Source: an uncultured Planctomycetaceae bacterium
GTDB taxonomy: Bacteria > Planctomycetota > Planctomycetia > Pirellulales > Pirellulaceae
Direction: 5' to 3'
Assembly: GCA_903927685.1 (NCBI GenBank)
Contig: CAIYOB010000100.1
Coordinates: 1-10,688 of the forward strand
DNA: 10,688 nt
The notes under the pieces are model-generated. The model was not told where the DNA came from, did not search any database, and saw nothing but the letters and a program-made list of their open reading frames with translations. The number at the start of each line of letters is the position of its first letter. The stretch's first letter is position 1. The position numbers and the translations under genes were made by a program. Below, in pieces: positions 1 to 5,444 of this stretch.

Positions 1-69
1 CAGGAAGCGGCCCTGGCGTTCTGGTACGAGGACCACAAAGGCGTGATGGAGTCGTTGCGGGAGACGTAG
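1..69 (+). CDS. C-terminal fragment of an unidentified protein (5' end outside window)
   Basis: Frame 1 is open from the window edge to a TAG at 67-69 and gives the 22-residue tail QEAALAFWYEDHKGVMESLRET. Twenty of the 22 sense codons end in G or C, which matches the strong third-position bias expected of real genes in this genome and supports this strand and frame. The peptide is amphipathic and ends in a charged helix-like stretch. It is too short to assign a family. The gene runs toward the minus-strand DHOD-like gene, so the two are convergent and separated by 247 bases. Confidence 0.45.
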   Translation, partial: QEAALAFWYEDHKGVMESLRET

Positions 70-316
70 ATGGAACCCCGTCGCGGAGTTCCGGCAGGAC
101 CAAGGCGCGGTTCGCCGTTGGGCCGTTAAATGGCCAAGCCCAGACCCAAGTCGGGTGCTCGTAACGCCTGTCCTTTTCGCCTCGCTTCACCCGGAACAAG
201 GCCGTGCCCCGGGGTCAAAGCGCAGCAAAAAGGTCCCGGCGGCCGGGCTGGGACGTGAGCCGGGGTGCGGCTCATGTCCCGCGGGGCCGTCGGGACCTGC
301 TGGGTCGCCAGGTCAT
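70..316. other. Convergent intergenic region
   Basis: This 247-base stretch lies between the ends of two convergent genes. Apart from the hairpins at 235-280 I see no RNA gene or ORF with convincing coding bias. A weak stem (121-124 with 132-135, loop GTTAAAT) lies nearer the plus-strand gene and has no T-tract. The plus-strand ORF that starts at 155 runs on into the antisense of the DHOD-like gene and is not supported. Confidence 0.5.
227..280 (-). terminator. Putative rho-independent terminator after the nifJ/DHOD-like operon
   Basis: Bases 250-261 and 269-280 form a 12-pair stem (one G-U pair) with a 7-base loop. Read on the minus strand, it starts 37 bases after the DHOD-like stop codon. 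Next comes a small pure-GC hairpin (235-239 with 243-247, 3-base loop), then a 3-base spacer and five T residues on the minus strand (complement of 227-231). The second hairpin plus T-tract has the classic layout, though its stem is only 5 pairs. The larger hairpin may instead act as an mRNA 3' stabiliser. It could also help stop transcripts from the convergent plus-strand gene, but no T-tract follows it in that direction. Confidence 0.5.
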
Positions 317-1321
317 CTACACTTTGTCGGTGTAGGAGATCAGGGCTTTCATATAGTTCGCGCGTTCCAGCTCGCTGGGATCCGAACAGCGGATGCGGCT
401 CATGCTGCCTTTCAGCTGTTGGACGGATTCGTATTCCTTCTCTTCGAGCCAGCTCTGCAGTTCCTGCAGCATCTGCTTCAGGAACCCGGGTCCGCGCTGC
501 AGCAGGACGGAGGCCATCATCACGGCGTCGGCGCCGACTAACAGGGCCTTGATCACGTCCTCGGTGAAATGAACGCCGCTGGTCGCAGCCAGCGACAGCT
601 CCACGTGGTCGCGGAGGATGGCGATCCAGCGGAGCGGCAGCCGCAGTTCGTTGCGGGTGCTCAACTGCAGGCTGGGCCGGAACTCGAGCGCCTCCAAGTC
701 GACGTCCGGTTCCAGGAAGCGGTTGAACAGGACCAGGCCGGCGACTCCGGCGTCGGCCAGCCGGGTGGCGAACCGCGGCAGGCTGCTGAAGTACGGCCCC
801 ATCTTGACCGCCAGCGGGATCGAAATCGATTCCTTGACGGCCGCGACCAGTTCGACATATTGCTGTTCGACGTCGTTGCCGGTCATGTCCGGGTCGGTCG
901 GGATGAAGTAGATGTTCAGCTCCAGGGCGTCGGCCCCGGCGTCCTGGATCATCTTGGCATACCGCACCCAGCCGCCTTTGGAAGCGCCGTTGATGCTGCC
1001 GATCAGCGGGATCGAGAGCTTCTTCTTGGCCTCGGCCAGCTGGCTCAGGTACACCTCCGGCCCGATGCGGTACTCGTTCAACTCCGGCAGGAAGCTGCGG
1101 GATTCGGCAAACGAGTCGGCCCCGTGGTCGTACAGCCGGGCGATCTGCAACTCCTCGTGTTCGATCTGTTCCTCGAACAGCGAGGGCCAGACGGCGGCGG
1201 ACGCGCCGGCTTCTTCCAGCCGTTGCAGGGTGTCGAGCTTGCCGGTCAAGGGGCTCGCCGAAGCGATCAGCGGGTTCTTCAGTTTCAAACCCAGGTAGGT
1301 GGTGGTTAGATCAACGCTCAC
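317..1321 (-). CDS. Dihydroorotate-dehydrogenase-like FMN protein, coupled to nifJ
   Basis: The 334-residue product is a predicted cytoplasmic TIM-barrel flavoprotein of the dihydroorotate dehydrogenase superfamily. Superfamily marks are KNPLIASASPLTG (15-27), AVKMGP (171-176) with a lysine in the flavin position, LFNRF (198-202), and the C-terminal phosphate-binding region TSGVHFTED (247-255) followed by GADAVMMAS (263-271). It is not a standard PyrD: where those enzymes have NxSCPN or NxSxPN with the catalytic Cys or Ser, this protein reads ELNIYFIP (134-141). Function in pyrimidine synthesis is therefore doubtful. The GTG start at 1321 is backed by GGAAGGAG (1329-1336) seven bases upstream, and it overlaps the nifJ stop as GTGA, so translation is probably coupled. 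From memory, DHOD-like proteins of this type occur next to pyruvate:ferredoxin oxidoreductase genes in other bacteria. A link to ferredoxin or pyruvate metabolism is inference. Confidence 0.88.
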   Translation of the reverse strand: MSVDLTTTYLGLKLKNPLIASASPLTGKLDTLQRLEEAGASAAVWPSLFEEQIEHEELQIARLYDHGADSFAESRSFLPELNEYRIGPEVYLSQLAEAKKKLSIPLIGSINGASKGGWVRYAKMIQDAGADALELNIYFIPTDPDMTGNDVEQQYVELVAAVKESISIPLAVKMGPYFSSLPRFATRLADAGVAGLVLFNRFLEPDVDLEALEFRPSLQLSTRNELRLPLRWIAILRDHVELSLAATSGVHFTEDVIKALLVGADAVMMASVLLQRGPGFLKQMLQELQSWLEEKEYESVQQLKGSMSRIRCSDPSELERANYMKALISYTDKV

Positions 1322-4300
1322 GATTGTGCTCCTTCCTTCTTGCCTGCTTGTTCCGCGACCTCACGTTCGACGCCTGCCAGCTGTTCGTAGTAGTGCCACT
1401 GGTCGTCGATATCCCGCTGTGCCAACTCGAACAACTTTTCGGCCGCCGCCGGATTGCTCCGGGCGAGCATGGCGAAACGGGCCTCGCTGGCGGCGAGTTC
1501 CTTGAACGACATATTCGGCTTGCGGCTGTCCAGCTGGAACGGATGGCCGCCATCGTGGGAGAGCCGCGGATCGTAGCGATACAGCGGCCAGAAGCCGGAG
1601 CGGACGATGTCCTTTTGATGGGTCATCGCCGTGGTCATTTCGATGCCGTGCGCGATGCAGTGGCTGTACGCCAGGATCAGCGACGGCCCGCGATACGATT
1701 CCGCTTCGAGGAAGACCTTGATGGTCTGCGCCGGGTTGGCTCCCATCGCGATTTGGCCCACGTACACGTTGCCGTAGGATGCGGCGATCATGCCGAGATC
1801 CTTCTTGTGGACCGGCTTGCCGGCCGCCGCGAACTTGGCGACCGCCCCGCGGGGCGTGGCCTTGGAGGCCTGGCCGCCGGTGTTCGAGTACACGCCGGTG
1901 TCCAGGACCAGGACGTTCACGTCGCGGCCGGACGCCAGGACGTGGTCCAGGCCGCCGAAGCCGATATCGTAGGCCCAGCCGTCACCGCCCAGGATCCAGA
2001 CGCTCCGGCGGACCAACGTGTCGGCCACGCTGGCCAACAGGCGGGCGTCGGCCGAAGCGAGGCCGGCCAGCCGCTGGAGCAGAGCCTGGACCCGTCCGCG
2101 CTGGACCTGGATTTCTTCTTCCGTCTCCTGCTTGCGAGCATTGGCCACCAGTTCGCCGACCAGGTCGTCACCGATCTGGGACGCCAGCTGCTGGCACAAG
2201 TTGACGGCCAACGCCTGCTTTTCGTCGAGCGCCAAGCGGAGGCCCAAACCGAACTCGGCGTTGTCTTCGAACAGCGAGTTGTTCCAGGTCGGGCCGCGGC
2301 CGTCGGCGTTGGTCGTGTACGGCGTGGTGGGCAAGTTGCCGCCGTAGATGGACGAGCAGCCGGTGGCGTTGCCGATCAGCATCCGGTCGCCGAACAGCTG
2401 GCTCATCAACTTGACATATGGCGTCTCGCCGCAGCCCGCGCACGCGCCCGAGTACTCGAACAGCGGTTCGAGCAACTGCGAACCCTTGACCGTGTTCGCC
2501 TTGGCGAGCTTGCGGTCCAGGTCGGTGATTTTCAGGAAGTACTCGAAGTTCTCCTGCTCGGCCTTGAGGTAGTCCAGCTTGGGCGCCATGTTGATCGCCT
2601 TGTGCTTGACTTCCTCCTTGCTCTTGGCCGGACAGACATCCACGCACACGCCGCAGCCGGTGCAATCGTCGGGCGCGACCTGGATCGTGAACAGGTGGTT
2701 TTCCAGTTCCTTGCCCTTGTAGTCCATCGCCTGGAAGGTCGCCGGGCGGCCGTCCAGGGCCTCCTTGGGATAGGCCTTGGTGCGGATGGCGGCGTGCGGG
2801 CAGACCAGCGAGCACAGGCCGCACTGGATACAGATCTTCGGGTCCCAGACCGGGATCTCCAACGCGATGCTGCGCTTTTCGTACTTGGCCGTCGCGGTCG
2901 GGAAGGTCCCATCGACGGGCAGCGCGCTGACCGGCAACAGGTCGCCCTTGCCGCCGATGATCATGCCGGTCACCCGCTCGACAAAGTCCGGCACATCGCC
3001 CCAGACCGCCGGCAACCGCTTGAAGGTGCTCGTGACGTGGTCCGGATACTGGACTTCGTACAGGCTGGCGATCGAGGCGTCCACGGCCGCAAAGTTCTTC
3101 TGGACGATCGCTTCGCCCCGTTTGCCGTAGGTCTTCTTGATCGCGTACTTAATCTGCTCGATCGCTTCCTCACGCGGCAGGACGTTGGCCAGGGCAAAGA
3201 AGCAGGTCTGCATGACCGTGTTCACGCGGCCACCCATGCCGGCGGCCTTGGCGACGCCATAGCCGTCGATCACGTAGAACTTCAATTTCTTCTGGATGAT
3301 CGTCTCCTGGACCTCCTGCGGCAGCCGGTCCCAGACATCGTCCGGACCGAAGGGGCTGTTCAGCAGGAACGTCGCGCCGACCTCGGCCTTGTCCAGCACG
3401 TCGACCCGTTCCAGGAAGACGAACTGGTGGCAAGCCACGAAGCTGGCCCGCTCGATCAAGTACGTCGAGTTGATCGGCCGGGGGCTGAACCGCAGGTGCG
3501 AGACGGTGATCGCGCCGGCTTTCTTCGAGTCGTAGACGAAGTAGCCCTGGGCGTACAAGTTGGTGTTCTCGCCGATGATCTTGACCGAGTTCTTGTTGGC
3601 CCCCACCGTGCCGTCGGCGCCCAGGCCGTAGAACAGCGAGCAGCGGACATCCGGCTCGTCGGTGTGGAACTCGGGATCGTACTTCAAGCTGGTGTGGGTC
3701 ACGTCGTCGACGATTCCGACCGTGAAGTGGTTCTTCGGCGCGGCGGCATTCAGTTCGTCCAACACCGCCTTGACCATCGCCGGCGTGAACTCCTTGGACG
3801 ACAAACCGTAGCGGCCGCCGATGATCCGCGGGATCTTGGCGTCGGCACCCGCCCGCGCGGCCCAGCCCTCCATGACGGCGGTGACCACGTCCTGGTACAG
3901 CGGTTCGCCCGTCGCGCCGGGTTCCTTGGTCCGATCGAGAACCGCGATTCCTTTGACCGTCGCGGGAATCGCCGCCAGGCAGGCCTGGATGTCGAACGGC
4001 CGGAACAGCCGCACTTTGACCACGCCCACCTTTTGGCCCAGGCGGTTCAGCTTCAGGACGGTCTCTTCCGCCGCCCCGACGCCGGAGCCCATCAGCACCA
4101 CGACGCGGTCCGCGTCCGGGGCGCCCACGTAGTCGAACAGATGGTATTGCCGCCCGACCTGCTTGGCAAAGCGGTCCATCGTCTCCTGGACGATCGCGGG
4201 AGTCGCGTTGTAGAACGGATTGCAGGCTTCGCGTGCCTGGAAGAACACGTCGGGATTCTGGGCCGTCCCACGCAGCACCGGCTTGTCCGGGTTCATGGCC

Positions 4301-4926
4301 CGATCGCGGTGGGCCTTGATCAGTTCCTCGTCCAGCATCGCGAGAATGTCGTCGTCGCTCAGCAACTCGACCTTGTTCACTTCGTGCGACGTGCGGAAGC
4401 CGTCGAAGAAGTGCAGGAATGGCACGCGGGCCTTCAGCGTGGCCGACTGGGCAATCATCGCCAAGTCATGGGCCTCGCCCACCGAACACGAGGACAACAT
4501 CCCCCAACCCGTGCTCCGGACCGACATGACGTCGCTGTGGTCGCCGAAAATGGACAACGCGTGGCTGGCCAGGGCGCGAGCCGCGATGTGGAACACCGCC
4601 GGCGTCAGCTCGCCGGCGATCTTGAACATGTTGGGGATCATCAGCAGCAGGCCCTGCGAGGCCGTGAACGTCGTGGTCAACGCTCCGGCTTGGAGCGCCC
4701 CGTGGCACGCGCCCGCCGCCCCGCCTTCGCTCTGCATCTCGATCACATCCGGCACCACACCAAACACATTCTTGCGGCCCTGCGAGGACCATTCGTCGCA
4801 GTTCTCGCCCATGTTCGACGACGGGGTGATCGGATAGATCGCGATCACTTCGTTCGTCTTATGAGCGACATACGACGCCGCTTCGTTACCATCGATCGTT
4901 ACCCATTTACGCTCGCTCACGTGCAT
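1318..4926 (-). CDS. nifJ: Pyruvate:ferredoxin (flavodoxin) oxidoreductase
   Basis: This 1202-residue single-chain enzyme catalyses pyruvate + CoA + oxidised ferredoxin to acetyl-CoA + CO2 + reduced ferredoxin in the cytoplasm. All domains are present at normal length. The N-terminal pyruvate/TPP region has TIDGNEAASYVA and IYPITPSS (first 40 residues). The second transketolase-like domain lies around 260-415. The gamma-type domain starts near GLGADGTVGANKNSVK. The EKR linker (KYEKRSIALEIPVWD) precedes two 4Fe-4S ferredoxin motifs, C699/C702/C705/C709 and C755/C758/C761/C765. The TPP domain carries the third cluster (C829, C832, C857, C1090) and the TPP/Mg motif GDGWAYDIGFGG (981-992). No catalytic residue appears missing. 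It is the first gene of a two-gene unit with the DHOD-like gene. The start is uncertain by two codons: GTG at 4920 fits the ribosome site better than ATG at 4926. The direction (pyruvate oxidation or synthesis) cannot be read from sequence. Confidence 0.97.
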   Translation of the reverse strand: MHVSERKWVTIDGNEAASYVAHKTNEVIAIYPITPSSNMGENCDEWSSQGRKNVFGVVPDVIEMQSEGGAAGACHGALQAGALTTTFTASQGLLLMIPNMFKIAGELTPAVFHIAARALASHALSIFGDHSDVMSVRSTGWGMLSSCSVGEAHDLAMIAQSATLKARVPFLHFFDGFRTSHEVNKVELLSDDDILAMLDEELIKAHRDRAMNPDKPVLRGTAQNPDVFFQAREACNPFYNATPAIVQETMDRFAKQVGRQYHLFDYVGAPDADRVVVLMGSGVGAAEETVLKLNRLGQKVGVVKVRLFRPFDIQACLAAIPATVKGIAVLDRTKEPGATGEPLYQDVVTAVMEGWAARAGADAKIPRIIGGRYGLSSKEFTPAMVKAVLDELNAAAPKNHFTVGIVDDVTHTSLKYDPEFHTDEPDVRCSLFYGLGADGTVGANKNSVKIIGENTNLYAQGYFVYDSKKAGAITVSHLRFSPRPINSTYLIERASFVACHQFVFLERVDVLDKAEVGATFLLNSPFGPDDVWDRLPQEVQETIIQKKLKFYVIDGYGVAKAAGMGGRVNTVMQTCFFALANVLPREEAIEQIKYAIKKTYGKRGEAIVQKNFAAVDASIASLYEVQYPDHVTSTFKRLPAVWGDVPDFVERVTGMIIGGKGDLLPVSALPVDGTFPTATAKYEKRSIALEIPVWDPKICIQCGLCSLVCPHAAIRTKAYPKEALDGRPATFQAMDYKGKELENHLFTIQVAPDDCTGCGVCVDVCPAKSKEEVKHKAINMAPKLDYLKAEQENFEYFLKITDLDRKLAKANTVKGSQLLEPLFEYSGACAGCGETPYVKLMSQLFGDRMLIGNATGCSSIYGGNLPTTPYTTNADGRGPTWNNSLFEDNAEFGLGLRLALDEKQALAVNLCQQLASQIGDDLVGELVANARKQETEEEIQVQRGRVQALLQRLAGLASADARLLASVADTLVRRSVWILGGDGWAYDIGFGGLDHVLASGRDVNVLVLDTGVYSNTGGQASKATPRGAVAKFAAAGKPVHKKDLGMIAASYGNVYVGQIAMGANPAQTIKVFLEAESYRGPSLILAYSHCIAHGIEMTTAMTHQKDIVRSGFWPLYRYDPRLSHDGGHPFQLDSRKPNMSFKELAASEARFAMLARSNPAAAEKLFELAQRDIDDQWHYYEQLAGVEREVAEQAGKKEGAQS
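1329..1336 (-). promoter_or_regulatory. Ribosome binding site of the DHOD-like gene
   Basis: On the minus strand the sequence GGAAGGAG ends 7 bases before the GTG at 1321-1319. This strong Shine-Dalgarno site lies inside the last codons of nifJ. It decides for the GTG start and for a 4-base stop/start overlap between the two genes. Confidence 0.75.
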
Positions 4927-4932
4927 CTCCTC
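4927..4932 (-). promoter_or_regulatory. Ribosome binding site of nifJ, arguing for a GTG start at 4920
   Basis: GAGGAG on the minus strand directly abuts the ATG at 4926-4924, leaving no spacer. The in-frame GTG two codons later (4920-4918) would be 6 bases from the GAGGAG, which is the usual distance. The likely mature reading therefore begins VSERKWVTIDGN, giving 1200 residues. No other good ribosome site lies nearby. Confidence 0.55.
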
Positions 4933-4993
4933 AATCGGACGTTACGACTATCGTGATTCGTCTGTCTGCGGCAGCGGACTGTCGTAGACGGGC

Positions 4994-5019
4994 GGCGGAC
5001 TCCGCCAACGAAGTCCGCC
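4994..5019 (-). promoter_or_regulatory. Hairpin in the nifJ leader with two exclusive pairings
   Basis: GGCGGACT (4994-5001) pairs perfectly with AGTCCGCC (5012-5019) across a 10-base loop. The GGCGG at 4994-4998 can instead pair with CCGCC at 5002-5006 across a 3-base loop, so the two hairpins exclude each other. The element lies about 70 bases upstream of nifJ, within the transcript if the promoter at 5200-5227 is right. It could affect translation or transcript stability, or be chance in GC-rich DNA. No terminator-like T-tract follows. Confidence 0.35.
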
Positions 5020-5059
5020 AGAATGATCCTGGATTGGCTCGTTCCCTGTCGCGCTAGCT

Positions 5060-5116
5060 CTGCCGGGAGAGGTGGGCGTTACCGCTGACTCGACCATGAG
5101 ACCAGCTGCCCGGCAG
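5060..5116 (-). repeat. 8-bp inverted repeat in the nifJ leader
   Basis: CTGCCGGG (5060-5067) and CCCGGCAG (5109-5116) are perfect inverse copies 41 bases apart. In a transcript starting near 5193 they could close a large stem-loop upstream of the 4994-5019 hairpin. The right copy is itself near-palindromic (CTGCC C GGCAG), so a dyad binding site is an alternative. Confidence 0.3.
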
Positions 5117-5199
5117 TGATCGTAGGCTGCTTCGGAAGCATCGCCTCCCTGCTGTGCCGAACCCTCGGCGCAGGATATTCGAGAATCCATAAGACAACC

Positions 5200-5227
5200 A
5201 TGATACCGTCGTTTGCCTGCGGCTCAA
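5200..5227 (-). promoter_or_regulatory. Candidate sigma-70-type promoter for nifJ
   Basis: On the minus strand TTGAGC (5227-5222) and TATCAT (5205-5200) are separated by 16 bases. They match the -35 consensus at 4 of 6 and the -10 consensus at 5 of 6 positions. Transcription would start near 5193 and give a leader of about 270 bases before nifJ. The site sits in the AT-richer part of the gap and overlaps one GCAAACG-type motif (inverse copy at 5210-5216) between the -35 and -10. Planctomycete promoters are poorly defined, so this is only a candidate. Confidence 0.35.
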
Positions 5228-5248
5228 CCGGACTAAATAGGATATTCT

Positions 5249-5277
5249 GCCCGCAAACGCTCCAAGGCCCGCAAACG
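5249..5277. repeat. 11-bp direct repeat GCCCGCAAACG upstream of the candidate nifJ promoter
   Basis: GCCCGCAAACG occurs at 5249-5259 and again at 5267-5277, 18 bases apart, just upstream of the candidate -35. An inverse copy of its GCAAACG core lies at 5210-5216 inside the promoter spacer. A second repeated word, AGGATATTC, occurs at 5172-5180 and 5239-5247. Such clustering suggests a regulator binding region, but no known operator is recognised. Confidence 0.35.
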
Positions 5278-5444
5278 GGGCAGCCGGCTGTGACAAGGGA
5301 GCCTCAAAAGATAATGCATCTTGTTTCGGAGTTCTGGGTTCGCGACTTGAATCTGAATCCCGCGGGACAAGCCGCCTGCGTTGCCAGCCGACACTGCTTT
5401 TTGACAACGTATTATTTGAAATTTGTGCAAGTTGCCTCCGCCCG

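Larger units (their letters stand above)
4927..5444. other. Intergenic region: nifJ leader and promoter
   Basis: This 518-base gap separates the stop of the HzsA-related gene from nifJ. The part at about 5160-5430 is visibly richer in A and T than the flanking genes, as expected of a regulatory region. It contains a candidate promoter (5200-5227), repeated short motifs (5172-5277) and two inverted repeats that would lie in the nifJ leader (4994-5116). I see no tRNA or recognisable riboswitch. Minus-strand ORFs here (for example 4948-5190) have no good ribosome site and no recognisable protein family. Confidence 0.6.

Noticed and set aside
1324..4956. A 1210-codon open frame on the plus strand, antisense to nifJ
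   Set aside because: It mirrors nifJ almost end to end, and the strong G/C third-position bias of nifJ removes stop codons from this antisense frame. The product is rich in R, V, D, Q and L without any recognisable domain, while the minus strand encodes a complete enzyme with all its cofactor motifs.
4948..5190. An 80-codon minus-strand ORF in the nifJ leader
   Set aside because: Its ATG would be almost at the predicted transcription start, with no ribosome site. The product is polar and low in hydrophobic residues and matches no family I know. A leader peptide cannot be excluded, but nothing supports one.
5380..5444. Terminator after the HzsA-related gene
   Set aside because: The sequence after the stop is AT-rich in part but has no GC-rich stem followed by T residues on the minus strand. 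The TTTTT near 5400 is on the plus strand and has no plus-strand gene upstream of it.
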